Assembly: GCA_963813195.1 (NCBI GenBank)
Contig: CAWEYC010000022.1
Location: 83,684 to 147,683, forward strand
Direction of reading: 5' to 3'
Length of the DNA: 64,000 nt
From: Roseiarcus sp963813195
GTDB lineage: Bacteria > Pseudomonadota > Alphaproteobacteria > Rhizobiales > Beijerinckiaceae
Program-made: the position numbers and the translations under genes
Notes under the pieces: model-generated
Databases searched by the model: none
What the model was told of the DNA's origin: nothing
Seen by the model: the letters and a program-made list of their open reading frames with translations, nothing else
In this document: positions 35,169-43,926 of the stretch, piece after piece
Layout of the letters: the number at the start of each line of letters is the position of its first letter
Numbering within the stretch: position 1 is the stretch's first letter

Positions 35169-36206
35169 ATGGTCAGTCAAGCCGCCGAACTGGCGCATCG
35201 TCTCGCGCGCGAGGCCGAGGCGGTGTGCCGCCGCTATCTCTCCAATGGTCGCCGCCAGGGTCGCTACTGGCTGGTCGGCGATGTCAGCAATACGCCGGGG
35301 CGCTCGCTGTTCGTTCGGTTGAAGGGACCGGAATCGGGCAAGGGCGCGGCGGGCAAATGGACCGACGCGGCGACGGGCGAGCATGGCGATCTGCTCGACG
35401 TCATCCGCGGGCGCTGTGGCCTTGTCGAATTCCGCGACGTCGCCGACGAGGCGAAGCGGTTTCTCTGCCTGCCAAGACGAGAGCCGGCGTCAGACCATCG
35501 GCCGCGATTATCGTCGGCGCCGGCGGGATCGCCGGAATCGGCGCGCCGACTGTTCGCCATGTCGAAGCCGATCTCGGGCACGGTCGCGGAGGCGTATCTG
35601 CGCGATCGCGGCGTCAGCGTCTTGCAGGCGACCGGAAGCCTTCGCTTTCACCCCCGCTGCTATTACCGCCCCGATTGCCATTCGCCGACCGAGACCTGGC
35701 CGGCGATGATCGCAGCCGTCACCGATCTCGACGGCGCAATCACCGGCGCGCATCGCACCTGGCTCGACCCGTCCGGGCGGGACAAGGCGCCGATCGACAC
35801 GCCGCGACGCGCGCTGGGCCATCTCCTCGGCAACGCCGTCCGCTTTGGCGTGTCGCTCGACGTGATGGCGGCCGGCGAGGGAATCGAGACCATGCTGTCG
35901 CTGCGATGCGTCTTAGCCATGCCGATGGCGGCGGCGCTCTCGGCCGCGCATCTCGCCGCCGTCCTGTTCCCGGCGACGCTGCGCCGGCTCTATATCGCCC
36001 GCGACGACGATCCGGCCGGGGATCGCGCCACGGCGAGATTGATCGACCGGGCCAACGCGGCCGGGATCGAGGCGATTACGCTGTCGCCGACGCATGAGGA
36101 CTTCAACGACGATCTCCGGACGCTCGGCGTCGAGGCGCTGCGGACTTCGCTGCGGGCGCAGATCGCTCCCGAGGATGTCGCTCGCTTCATGGATTCGCCG
36201 ACATGA
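35169..36206 (+). CDS. Toprim-domain protein of mobile elements (DUF7146-like)
   Basis: The 345-residue protein has an N-terminal domain (LAREAEAVCRRYLSNGRRQGRYWLVGDV, SGKGAAGKWTDAATGEHGDLLDVI) typical of plasmid-borne primase-like proteins, and a C-terminal toprim domain with the catalytic Glu in AAGEGIETMLSL (about residue 237) and DxD in IARDDDPAGDRA (about 278). It probably acts on DNA during element replication or transfer. It begins at or just before the methyltransferase-helicase stop: GTG at 35163 overlaps it by 4 bases and ATG at 35169 follows, so the genes are coupled. Confidence 0.88.
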   Translation: MVSQAAELAHRLAREAEAVCRRYLSNGRRQGRYWLVGDVSNTPGRSLFVRLKGPESGKGAAGKWTDAATGEHGDLLDVIRGRCGLVEFRDVADEAKRFLCLPRREPASDHRPRLSSAPAGSPESARRLFAMSKPISGTVAEAYLRDRGVSVLQATGSLRFHPRCYYRPDCHSPTETWPAMIAAVTDLDGAITGAHRTWLDPSGRDKAPIDTPRRALGHLLGNAVRFGVSLDVMAAGEGIETMLSLRCVLAMPMAAALSAAHLAAVLFPATLRRLYIARDDDPAGDRATARLIDRANAAGIEAITLSPTHEDFNDDLRTLGVEALRTSLRAQIAPEDVARFMDSPT

Positions 36207-36348
36207 ACCGGAACGGGAGATGATGCGCCGCGACGTTGACGCCGACGTCGCTTCGCATCGTGAGGTCGCTTCCCTGTTGTCTCGGAGAGGACCGCGCCCA
36301 CGGCCTTCTTGAGAGGGCGACTGTTGCGGCAAACGGCCCGGCCCGGCA

Positions 36349-36425
36349 ATGGCGGAGGACCGACTATTTTCCGTCGGCGGCAAGCCGCCTTTACATCGCG
36401 AGGCAAAATAGCCGGTCCCCGCCAT
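36349..36425. repeat. Long imperfect inverted repeat with nested hairpin
   Basis: Left arm 36349-36370 (begins ATGGCGGAGGACC, ends CTATTTT) and right arm 36405-36425 (begins AAAATAGCCGG, ends CGCCAT) are complementary except for one mismatch and one extra base. A perfect hairpin GGCGGC-AA-GCCGCC lies in the 34-base interval. Directly after it CTCCGCTTCGG occurs twice. This is the main content of the 334-base gap between the toprim and DUF2493 genes; it may be a replication or transfer structure, or a cruciform regulatory site. Confidence 0.7.
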
Positions 36426-36540
36426 CCTCCGCTCCGCTTCGGCCCTTCGCTCCGCTTCGGGTGCAGGTCCGGTCCGCCCGCCGCCTTTTGTCGCCATGAA
36501 GGCCGCGATGGGCGCGGTCGATCCGAAAAGGGAAGCACCG

Positions 36541-37479
36541 ATGACGACCGAAAGCGACGACCTCAGCTTCGAACCGCCGCACGCCTCATCCCCGACCGAA
36601 CATGTCCTCGCCGAGCTTCAACTCTATGGCCATCGCCCCTTCCAGGACGAACCCGACCCGCGGCCGCTGCCCGAGGCGCGCATCGTCGCCGGCGCCGTCG
36701 CCGACATCTTCGACGCCCTCGTCACCACCTTGGCCGACACGCGCCTCGAGCCCGACCTCGAAGATCTCCTCTGGTCGACGGTCAATCTCTTCCACCGCTC
36801 CATTGGCCGGATCGAGCGCCAACTCGACGACAACGAGCAGGCGCAAAAGCGCAGCCAGAAAGAGCAGGACGGCTCCGAAATCCGCTCGGTCGAACTCGAA
36901 CGTCTCACCGCCGAAGGGCAGACGTTGATCGAGCGCCGCAACAGCATGGAATTCTTCCGCGATCAGGCCGCCGAGCAGTTCGAGCGCCACACCCACTCGG
37001 CCTGGCGGCCGCGCTCAGGATCGAAGGTCAACCATCGCCATCTCACGGCGGCGATGATCGACAGCCGCGACTTCCTCGCCGCCAAGCGCCGGTCCGACAA
37101 CGAGGCGCTGCTGCCGGCGGGCCCCAAAATCGCCTTCACCGGCGGGCTCGACTTCAACGATCACAAGCTGATCTGGGACAAGCTCGACAAGGTTCTCGCC
37201 AAGCATCCCGACATGGCGCTGCTGCACGGCGGTTCGCCGAAGGGCGCCGAATTGATCGCCGCCAAATGGGCCGACCATCGCAAGGTTCCCCAGGTCGCCT
37301 TCAGGCCCGATTGGACCAAGCACTCCAAGGCTGCGCCGTTCAAACGCAACGACCAGATCCTCGACGTGCTGCCGATCGGGGTCATGGTGTTTCCTGGCAC
37401 TGGCATTCAGGACAACCTCGCCGACAAGGCGAGGAAGCTCGGCATTCCCGTTTGGCGGTTTGGCGTCGGCGGCGGGTGA
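36541..37479 (+). CDS. DUF2493 domain protein
   Basis: The 312-residue product ends with a DUF2493 domain (KIAFTGGLDFNDHKLIWDKLDKVLAKHPDMALLHGG, then GAELIAAKWADHRKVPQVAF and IQDNLADKARKLGIPVWRF), a Rossmann-like SLOG-family fold thought to bind nucleotides or nucleic acid. The N-terminal 180 residues are helical and acidic, with EQAQKRSQKEQDGSEIRSVELERL suggesting a coiled coil. The gene is a frequent companion of the toprim and strawberry-notch genes on these elements. ATG at 36541 is preferred for its AAGGGAAG upstream; an in-frame ATG at 36496 extends it by 15 residues. Confidence 0.85.
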   Translation: MTTESDDLSFEPPHASSPTEHVLAELQLYGHRPFQDEPDPRPLPEARIVAGAVADIFDALVTTLADTRLEPDLEDLLWSTVNLFHRSIGRIERQLDDNEQAQKRSQKEQDGSEIRSVELERLTAEGQTLIERRNSMEFFRDQAAEQFERHTHSAWRPRSGSKVNHRHLTAAMIDSRDFLAAKRRSDNEALLPAGPKIAFTGGLDFNDHKLIWDKLDKVLAKHPDMALLHGGSPKGAELIAAKWADHRKVPQVAFRPDWTKHSKAAPFKRNDQILDVLPIGVMVFPGTGIQDNLADKARKLGIPVWRFGVGGG

Positions 37480-37552
37480 CGCCGTTGGTGGAAGAGACTT
37501 GTGCTCACCCCGACGGTCTCCAAGTGACGCTCCCTTTGCCCTAAACAGGCCA

Positions 37553-37846
37553 TCAATGAGTTTGGAATTCAGCGCGAATGCCAGATAGCAATTCGGCGAC
37601 ATCTTGCCGTTCACTGGCGGGGAGGAGCCCCACGCGCTCCGTCGCGGCCCAAAGCGGATACTCGGCGATTTCGGCGGCCCTTGCTCCTTCGTCCATTAAC
37701 ATCACGTAAGCCTTGGCGGCATCACCACCGTATTCGTCTTCCGCGCCATCGCCATAGACTCCGATAGGGTCCCATTCCCGCAGCAGGGGTTGACTGACGC
37801 GAATACGATTCTCTCTGGACTGATACTTGTTCCGTCCGCGCGCCAT
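37553..37846 (-). CDS. Small conserved protein of unknown function, 97 residues
   Basis: The pattern LLREWDPIGVYGDG...DEYGGDAAKAYVMLMDEGARAAEIAEYPLW matches a widespread family of small acidic proteins with a WDPIGV motif and an amphipathic helical C-terminus. Its function is unknown. Regular codon use supports a real gene. It is convergent with the DUF2493 gene, 73 bases away. Confidence 0.65.
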   Translation of the reverse strand: MARGRNKYQSRENRIRVSQPLLREWDPIGVYGDGAEDEYGGDAAKAYVMLMDEGARAAEIAEYPLWAATERVGLLPASERQDVAELLSGIRAEFQTH

Positions 37847-38298
37847 TTCGATCGCTCCGCCATATCAATTGGATCTATCTGATCTGAAAGACCTCATTCA
37901 CAAACTGAGCCGAAAAACGCAGCGAACGTCGCTTTTGGGTCCGATAGCGCCAGTTCGTCGCGTGACTGCGCAGCGTCGCAGTTGGGGGGGGAAAGCGGAA
38001 GTTGGCAAGCGATGCGATGAAGGAGCGCCCTCAGCGCCGATGGCTAACATTCCAAAATGTGCGAGTCCTGCTATCGACGGAGGGTTTCCGGATATTCGTT
38101 GATCGAAAACAAGACCTGCGAGGCCAGTCCACCCTGCACGTCGAAGTATTGATGACCGCTGCTCGCCGTCGTCAGTGGTTCGACGAGTGAGTCGATGTGT
38201 GCGGACAGACCGGCCAGGCAAATCATGATCTCGCGCTCGGCGCGCACCCGCGCGCGGTCTCGTTTGCGGATTTACACCTGTATTTTCCTTTATGAGTG
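37847..38298. other. 450 bases without a recognisable gene
   Basis: Open frames on both strands are short, lack ribosome binding sites and have no recognisable product. A G-run (38 kb, TTGGGGGGGG type) is present near 37983. Confidence 0.5.
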
Positions 38299-38814
38299 CT
38301 ATTGGCTAGATCGCATTTGCTGCCAGCCGTAGAGGCATATCGCTGCTTGCTTGGAGGTGATGTCCGCCATCGCAGCGCAGTCTTCAACGGTGTCCATGGC
38401 GCGCTCCGCCGAGACGCGCGCCTTCGCGGCGATGGCCGCGTATATTTTATCCCAATCGAGATTGTCGGCGTCCACGTCCCCGCCGGGAACGATTTCCTCG
38501 CGCAACATATTGCGCCGCTGCCAACGCGATTCTCCGTCGAGATAAAGCATCGTGTTGAGCGCTTCGACGATTGCTTCCAGCTTTTCCCCGCCGATCGGAT
38601 TTCCGACCAGCAAGGCTTTCTGCCGGAGCATTCGCGCCGCCATGAGGTCGTCAAGTTCGAGCGCGCCTTCGACGGCCTGGCTATCGTAGACGGCTTCCAG
38701 ACAGCGCCTGTACTGCGCATCATCGCGCAGCAAATTGTGAATATTCTCGACCTGCTTGGTGAGCTTGCTGGGGATAGGCCGGCTCCGCATCGGGAACGCG
38801 ACATTGTTATCCAT
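38299..38814 (-). CDS. Hypothetical helical protein, 171 residues
   Basis: The product is acidic and helical, with no signal peptide or recognised motif. It contains LTKQVENIHNLLRDDAQYRRCLEAVYDSQAVEGALELDDLM and ends in KQAAICLYGWQQM. Codon use is consistent with a real gene. Directly upstream lies a short direct repeat (38828-38848), probably part of its promoter region. Confidence 0.55.
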   Translation of the reverse strand: MDNNVAFPMRSRPIPSKLTKQVENIHNLLRDDAQYRRCLEAVYDSQAVEGALELDDLMAARMLRQKALLVGNPIGGEKLEAIVEALNTMLYLDGESRWQRRNMLREEIVPGGDVDADNLDWDKIYAAIAAKARVSAERAMDTVEDCAAMADITSKQAAICLYGWQQMRSSQ

Positions 38815-38827
38815 CTGTATTCTTCCG

Positions 38828-38848
38828 TCCTTTAGTGTCCTTTTAGTG
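38828..38848. repeat. Short tandem repeat TCCTTT(T)AGTG
   Basis: TCCTTTAGTG and TCCTTTTAGTG abut just upstream of the 171-residue gene (on the minus strand CACTAAAAGGA). Such paired boxes are candidate operator or promoter elements. The rest of 38849-39197 has nothing recognisable. Confidence 0.4.
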
Positions 38849-39197
38849 TGTGAAGTCTTTCAGAATAAAATGTCGAGATTCGGTCCATCGGCTTCAAGAC
38901 GCTCACAATTAGTGCAGATCATCGAAAGGGGATTTTCGGGATACGGCGATCCGGCGCTCCGCGATCCGGCGCGACAAATTAGCCGCCAGCCAGCGGAGTA
39001 GTGTCTCAGTTTGAAATTTGAGCCGATTGACAAGCGCTCGCGCCAACGTCTCACCGCCAGGAAAATTGCCGGATTGCCGCCCTTTTGGGAAGATGCCTCA
39101 ATTGCGGCAGTTTTTGACGGACGATGCGGTGAAGCTCCGAAGGGCGGAGGCGCGGCCGGGGAACGGCGCGGGTCTGCCGATGGACGAAAAGGAAGTA

Positions 39198-39659
39198 TTA
39201 TCCCGTTGTCTTGGCTGGGCGACCGGACTTGCGCTTCGGGCCAACGCCGCTCTTGCGCAATTTGCCGAAACCGATTTCCTTCGCCAGCGCCGATCGCTTC
39301 GCTGCGTAACTGGCAGCGACCATCGGATAATCGGCCGGCAACTTCCACTTCGCGCGGTATTGCTCGGGGGTCATTCCCAGCTTCGACAGGTGCCGTCGCA
39401 AAGATTTGAATTTGCGGCCGTCATCCAGACAGATGAGATAGTCCGGCGTGACCGATTTTCGCACCGATACCGCTCGCGCTGCTAGTTCCGGCGCGGTTGG
39501 CGTGACTGTCCCGCTTGCGATCTTTACCAATCCCGCATGCACGGATTGAATAAGGTCCGCCAATTCAGCCGAAGGCAAAGAATTGTGGGCAACGAATGCC
39601 GAGATGATCTCACCCGTCAAAACGAGCAGGTCGGCAGTCTCCGATGCGGATTGGGGCAT
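39198..39659 (-). CDS. MucR/Ros-family transcriptional regulator, copy 1
   Basis: The 153-residue protein has the MucR layout: an N-terminal helical oligomerisation part (LVLTGEIISAFVAHNSLPSAELADLIQSVHAGL), then the DNA-binding block SVRKSVTPDYLICLDDGRKFKSLRRHLSKLGMTPEQYRAKW and LPADYPMVAASYAAKRSALAKEIG. The classical zinc ligands are altered: the second Cys is Asp and the second His is absent, as in zinc-free Ml/MucR proteins. MucR proteins silence AT-rich and horizontally acquired genes. The start is ATG at 39659. A second copy lies at 42552-43037. Confidence 0.88.
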   Translation of the reverse strand: MPQSASETADLLVLTGEIISAFVAHNSLPSAELADLIQSVHAGLVKIASGTVTPTAPELAARAVSVRKSVTPDYLICLDDGRKFKSLRRHLSKLGMTPEQYRAKWKLPADYPMVAASYAAKRSALAKEIGFGKLRKSGVGPKRKSGRPAKTTG

Positions 39660-40140
39660 GAAATAAACTCGGAACATCTGTAAGGATATTTTGATATCCC
39701 TTTGGATCATCCGCCGCAAGTTGGTGGGAACCTAAATTGCGTGAACAGGGTGTTTTGAGAATACGTCACGTCGGGTCGCCCAAAATTGCTAGTTCGCGAT
39801 CTCAACTGCGATGCATAAGGCTGGCGTCGTGGGCTCGCCCAGCGTCCACGCCAACTCGTGCAACGATCGCCACTACGTCAATCGTGGATGAGCTGATTCA
39901 TGTCGTGCTTGCATCGCGAACCGGTCGCTTGTTCGGCGGAAACAGACGGTTGGGATCGTGGACCCAAAGGATTTTCAGGCCGTGCTTCTCACACGGCGCC
40001 ACGGCGAACTGAAAGGCTTCGTCCACAGAGAGGGGACCTTCACACCGCGTGCCGCGTTGTGTCCACCTCGCGGAGTGGCTGATTGATCTCCGCACAGAGA
40101 TTGCTTGCGTTGTGCGATTGGAGGGAAGGGTTGGCCGACC
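39660..40140. other. 480 bases with no firmly supported gene
   Basis: A minus-strand frame at 39898-40095 (LSVDEAFQFAVAPCEKHGLKILWVHDP) has protein-like composition and may be a remnant or a very small gene, but I know no family for it. Nothing else stands out. Confidence 0.4.
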
Positions 40141-40584
40141 CTATCGCCTTGCTGTTTGCATAAATCGCCGGAGCGCCGCCAGCCATTTGGCGAATCCGTC
40201 ACTTTCAAAAAACTTGGTCCAACGGTCGTATTCGTCTGCCGCACAGTCGAAGGTTGCCCACCATTCGACAAAGGCCTAGTTGGTCTCAGCGATCGGCGCA
40301 ACACGAATTGTCGCGACGTAATTGCGCACCTGAAATGGCGAAGGATCGCAATGCGAGTAGGTGTAAGAGCGGTCTATGTCGGAATGGGCGAGCAATTTTT
40401 GCCTGATAACTCTTTCTCCAACAATTACACGGCGGACGGCCGCAATTTGATCGCTGGCTTTGCCGTCTTCGATTGTGGTCTGGCTTTCAACGCCGGCCCA
40501 AGCGTAGTGGTCGAAAGGACGAATAACAGTCCAGACTTCTTCGGCGGATCTGTCCGGAGCTGCGCTGTAATATGACCTTGCCAT
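40141..40584 (-). pseudogene. SRPBCC-family protein with an in-frame TAG
   Basis: From the ATG at 40584 the protein (ARSYYSAAPDRSAEEVWTVI, HYAWAGVESQTTIEDGKASDQIAAVRRV, DRSYTYSHCDPSPFQVRNYVATIRV) is a START-like SRPBCC hydrophobic-ligand-binding protein. A TAG at 40276-40278 interrupts the frame, yet the same frame continues beyond it as AFVEWWATFDCAADEYDRWTKFFESDGF to a natural stop at 40141, giving the normal length of 147 residues. Only one codon is damaged. The last 45 residues form the C-terminal helix of the fold, so the truncated protein should not be stable. Confidence 0.82.
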
Positions 40585-40683
40585 TCCATCCCTCATTGTC
40601 GGGGGCATTGTGCCCAAGCTCCCCAACAATGGGGCGACACGCGGCGAACACAACCCGATTACGACTGTCTGACGTCCGGGGCC

Positions 40684-40974
40684 TTGCGTGATTTCGGGGC
40701 TTTGACCGCTACGTTAGAGTGCTTCGAGGAAAATCTTCCCGGATCTCCCCTGACAGATTCGGCGGCACGACCGGGGGGAGGTCTGTGGCGCGTTTACGTG
40801 CGCAAAGGCGACTACGGGACCTTCGAGGCTGTACATCACCGGCTAATCGGCATCGCGTCGCGCGAAGACAAAGGCTTGGCGCCCCGGATCACGTGTCAGG
40901 GCATGGGGCGGGTTGAGGCAATGCTTGAGGGCGTGCGTCGCCGTATGTGCGGAGATAGTCAATCGAACGTCTAA
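40684..40974 (+). CDS. Possible small hypothetical protein, 96 residues
   Basis: TTG at 40684 opens a frame with genome-like codon use (GGLWRVYVRKGDYGTFEAVHHRLIG; CQGMGRVEAMLEGVRRRM). No motif is recognised and no clear ribosome binding site is present, so it may be a fragment. Confidence 0.35.
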   Translation: MRDFGALTATLECFEENLPGSPLTDSAARPGGGLWRVYVRKGDYGTFEAVHHRLIGIASREDKGLAPRITCQGMGRVEAMLEGVRRRMCGDSQSNV

Positions 40975-41196
40975 TTCACTTCTTGGGGTCGAGTCCGGTG
41001 ATCCAACGCGCGGTTACCAAGCGTGAGACTTCATTGGTCTAGAATTTGCTCTCGCATCTCTTGCAGGCGGTCCATGGCGCCTCCGTCGTCGTCTGATGCG
41101 CACGCAGGGCGCGCCGGAAAGGTACGGCGCGCCCGGCCGTCCCCAATTCACGCAACGCGCCGGCCGGGGCCGCCGAGCCTACCGCCGAGGGTGGCG

Positions 41197-41375
41197 TCAC
41201 CCTCTCGGCGGGCTGTACGCCGCTTTGCCCCCGCTCTCGCCGAACGCCAAGGCGGCGGCGTTCTTGCCTCGTCAGCGAGCGTTTCGGTTTCGTCGCCCGT
41301 CGCAATGCGCATGACTTTGACGGCGTTGCTGATCACGTCGGTGGGCGCTTTTCGCCTTTTGGGGCCTTTAGGCAT
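41197..41375 (-). pseudogene. MPKGPKG-type small protein, frameshifted
   Basis: The start PKGPKRRKAPTDVISNAVKVMRIATGDETE matches a family of small rhizobial proteins (usually 60-70 residues) beginning PKGPKGEKRPADVIGNAV. After LADEA the family continuation KNAAALAFGESGGKAA is in another frame that ends at 41197, so a single-base indel near 41255 has broken it. Its ATG overlaps the stop of the upstream 67-residue gene (TAATG), so the two were translated together. Confidence 0.6.
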
Positions 41376-41578
41376 TACCTGCCCTCCGGACTCAAATCAC
41401 GGCCGCCTGTGAGACGAGCAATAACGCTCTCAAGAGTCAGTCTTACGGTCACTGCGCCTCCATCTGGCAGGCAGATGGTCACGCGGCCTTCCGGAATTTC
41501 TTGAAGACTGACAACGTGATCGGGATTGATGGCAATTCGTTCGCCACCCTCCGCGGTGAAAATCGGATACGTCGCCAT
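41375..41578 (-). CDS. Small FlbD-like hypothetical protein, 67 residues
   Basis: The product ATYPIFTAEGGERIAINPDHVVSLQEIPEGRVTI continues with CLPDGGAVTVRLTLESVIARL. The short beta-rich pattern recalls FlbD-like small proteins (GxxIxxNPDxVxxIEExPD), but there is no flagellar context, so function is unknown. ATG at 41578. The stop TAA overlaps the next start (TAATG). Confidence 0.55.
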   Translation of the reverse strand: MATYPIFTAEGGERIAINPDHVVSLQEIPEGRVTICLPDGGAVTVRLTLESVIARLTGGRDLSPEGR

Positions 41579-41681
41579 TGGCGCCCTCCATGCTCGCCGG
41601 GAAGCATACCATTGGGTACCGGCGCGATGCGAGCGCTTGTCAATCCGGCATATTTTCAAACTGTGACACTACCCAAGGGCG

Positions 41682-42164
41682 TTGGCTTATCTCTTTGCCC
41701 TCAACGAGGGGGTGGCGGGGGCGACGCAACGCCTACGCTGGCCGGCGTTAGTGGTCGTGTTCTTCGCTTACGCGAGCTTCATCCTCTGGCGGGCGCTGCG
41801 CCAGGACGGCGCAACTCCGTCCCAGGCGCTCAGCCTGTATGCCAGCTTCGCCTATGCGGCTTTCCAATGGTGCAGCATCGTCGCCATCCTTGGCTTCGGC
41901 CGGCGCTGGTTGAACCGCGATGCGCCGGTGCGCCGCTATCTCACCGAAGCGGTGTTTCCCTTCTACAGCCATCAAGTCTTTGTCGGCCGCGCCGAGATCG
42001 GGGCCGCCTGGTCGAGGCGCTCCAACGAAGGCCGCGATTACCTCTCGGTCAAGCTGGACGATCCGAGCTTCAACGCCCCGATCTACGCCAACCTCTTCGA
42101 CGACGAAGATGGCGACGGCTACACCCTCATCTGGTCGCGCAGCCGAAAGCCCAACGGCGACTGA
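41682..42164 (+). CDS. Chimeric frame: membrane acyltransferase piece joined to DUF736
   Basis: Residues 1-95 (ALVVVFFAYASFILWRALRQ, YASFAYAAFQWCSIVAILGFG, LTEAVFPFYSHQ) are three transmembrane helices typical of the C-terminal half of an acyltransferase-3/OpgC-like membrane enzyme. From residue 96 (VFVGRAEIGAAWSRRSNEGRDYLSVKLDDPSFNAPIYANL) it is the second half of a DUF736 protein, a cytosolic plasmid-type family. The two parts have no functional reason to be joined. The junction near 41968 is in frame by chance. Probably a deletion product, although the frame is open and could be expressed. A terminator follows. Confidence 0.75.
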   Translation: MAYLFALNEGVAGATQRLRWPALVVVFFAYASFILWRALRQDGATPSQALSLYASFAYAAFQWCSIVAILGFGRRWLNRDAPVRRYLTEAVFPFYSHQVFVGRAEIGAAWSRRSNEGRDYLSVKLDDPSFNAPIYANLFDDEDGDGYTLIWSRSRKPNGD

Positions 42165-42181
42165 GCCTAACTCGCCAAAAT

Positions 42182-42210
42182 GCCCCGCTCGGACCTCCGG
42201 GCGGGGCTTT
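42182..42210 (+). terminator. Terminator after the DUF736 part
   Basis: GCCCCGC (42182-42188) pairs with GCGGGGC (42201-42207), with the loop partly paired as well, followed by TTT. It begins 18 bases after the stop codon at 42164. Confidence 0.7.
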
Positions 42211-42292
42211 CAAGTTCGAACGTTGCAACGCCGCTGCGCGGGTCAGTCGCGAAAAAAGAGGGGTCGTGTCCCCGGTGGTGGTGTAGGAGGGA

Positions 42293-42347
42293 GCAAGCCG
42301 CTCGCGTAGCGCGCTTCCCATAGCGCCGTAGCGAGCGAGCGGCTTGC
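42293..42347. repeat. 12-bp perfect inverted repeat with 31-base loop
   Basis: GCAAGCCGCTCG (42293-42304) and CGAGCGGCTTGC (42336-42347) are perfect complements, and the loop contains further self-complementary CGTAGCG/CGCTACG-like stretches. It lies in the 340-base gap between the DUF736 terminator and the second mucR gene and has no T-run. The remainder of the gap is featureless. Confidence 0.65.
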
Positions 42348-42551
42348 GGCGGTCAAAGACGCGACAATTGCAAAGTCACTTCGATAGTGGGGAAGATTCG
42401 CCATCACCCACGAGTGGACAACGGTTAAGGTTGAGACCATCTTGCGAGCGCGCGTGGCTCCCTTGTCGGGAATTCCAGTCCAGACCGAGGACAGAGCCGG
42501 CACGAATCAGCTTTTGCCGATCGCGCGACCCGCACGCTTCTTCAGCGCCGA

Positions 42552-43037
42552 TTAGGCCGCCGCATTGCGCGGGCGACCGGCCTTGCGCTTACCGGCGATC
42601 GCCGGCTGGGCGGCAGCGGCGCTCTTGCGGAATTGCCCAAGTCCAATCTGCTTCGCCAACGCCGATCGCTGGGCCGCGTAGTTGGGAGCAACCATCGGAT
42701 AATCAGCAGGCAAATTCCATTTTGCGCGGTACTGGTCCGGAGTCATGCCCAGGTGCCTTAGATGCCGCTTCAACGATTTGAATTTCAGCCCATCGTCCAG
42801 GCAAACGAGGTGATCCGGTGTGACGGACTTACGAACCGATACCGCCGGGGTGAGGGGTGCGGGTTCCGGTGTCCTTGCCGTAGCTGACCCGTCGGCGATC
42901 TTCGCTAATGCCCCATGCACAGTGCTTAGCAGGTCGGGCAATTCAGCTGCTGGGACAGCGTTGTTGGCGACGAAGGCCGACACGATCTCTGCGGCTAAAG
43001 AGACGAAATCAGGCGAATTGGAATCGGATGTTGCCAC
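42552..43037 (-). CDS. MucR/Ros-family transcriptional regulator, copy 2
   Basis: The 161-residue paralogue of the protein at 39198-39659 shares SVRKSVTPDHLVCLDDGLKFKSLKRHLRHLGMTPDQYRAKWNL and the Ala-rich, basic C-terminus GKRKAGRPRNA, an AT-hook-like GRP motif that could contact the minor groove. Zinc ligands are altered in the same way as in copy 1. GTG at 43037 is chosen because AGAGG lies eight bases upstream; the frame extends to 43097 without support. Two MucR genes within 4 kb suggest duplication or merging of two elements. Confidence 0.85.
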   Translation of the reverse strand: MATSDSNSPDFVSLAAEIVSAFVANNAVPAAELPDLLSTVHGALAKIADGSATARTPEPAPLTPAVSVRKSVTPDHLVCLDDGLKFKSLKRHLRHLGMTPDQYRAKWNLPADYPMVAPNYAAQRSALAKQIGLGQFRKSAAAAQPAIAGKRKAGRPRNAAA

Positions 43038-43926
43038 AATATGATCCTCTAATATTGAATTCTGCGCTTCAATAGAGGAGCACACGAGGCTCGGCAAGAG
43101 AGCGGAAAACGCCTTACGCGTCTTTTTATTAGAACTGTTACTAATAAACCGAGCCCGACCGAGTTGCAGTTCCAGTTGGCGGTGCTTTCTGTTTGTTCAA
43201 GCTAGTCGCCTCGACCTATATCCCGATCCTGGGCATGGAGTGAGGCGTGTATGGCATTGCCTCACTCGGGCAATCGCATCTTCTCTCAGCTGTTCCGATC
43301 ACCCGTATATGTGGAAGTGTCGAATAGCGTCTCTGCCTTCGGCCGATCGCCGGCATGAGCGAAAAGTATCCATTCGTTGACGCAGCGTCCGTCGGCTCAG
43401 ATGTGGTCGGAAAGCATGACTTCAGAGAGACCTACGACGTATGCGCACCTTTGAACTGAACTGCATGTCGGCCAGTTGCCTCATTGCCTCAGCGGCACAT
43501 AACAAATTGGACCGCTCATCGCCATGCGTCGTGCGCGCGATCGCCGATCGACGAGCAGTGACGCACTGAGGCGGTGAGGCGAGAAGCCGACGTGCCGTCC
43601 ACCCAGTTTTTCCGGTGCGTTCGTCTCAGGTGGCGATTTCACGATGTTCGGGATTATCGCGCCGCGCCGATTTTTGTCGACACGGCGCTGAGCCAACTCC
43701 GAGGTTCACCTCATCACGGCAAACCTCCTCGGTCGATCCAGGCGTGATAGGGGCTGGCGGCCGTGAGAACGTCGCGCGGCGTTCCTGGGCAGTCTTTCAG
43801 TTTGAAAACATGCCGGATTGTTGAAAACACACCGGATTGACGGGCGCTCGCAGACCGCCTCTACCCTTTTCGCATACGCACAGCCCAGCAATAGCGCAGC
43901 GCTGCAACGCTTCTCCAGGAACAAAC
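43038..43926. other. 890 bases without a supported gene
   Basis: The stretch is less GC-rich in parts (43120-43160 has an AT-rich patch, TTTTTATTAGAACTGTTAC). Short frames at 43481-43696 and 43615-43824 have no recognisable content. It probably holds the promoter of the second mucR gene and sequence debris. Confidence 0.45.

Noticed and set aside
26459..40278. Stop-codon recoding (TAA in the transporter, TAG in the SRPBCC gene)
   Set aside because: The two stops differ, other genes use both stops normally and no recoding element is visible; nonsense mutation or base error is simpler.
41039..41412. Arg/Pro-rich frames on both strands
   Set aside because: They overlap the frameshifted MPKGPKG-type gene and have only composition-driven length.
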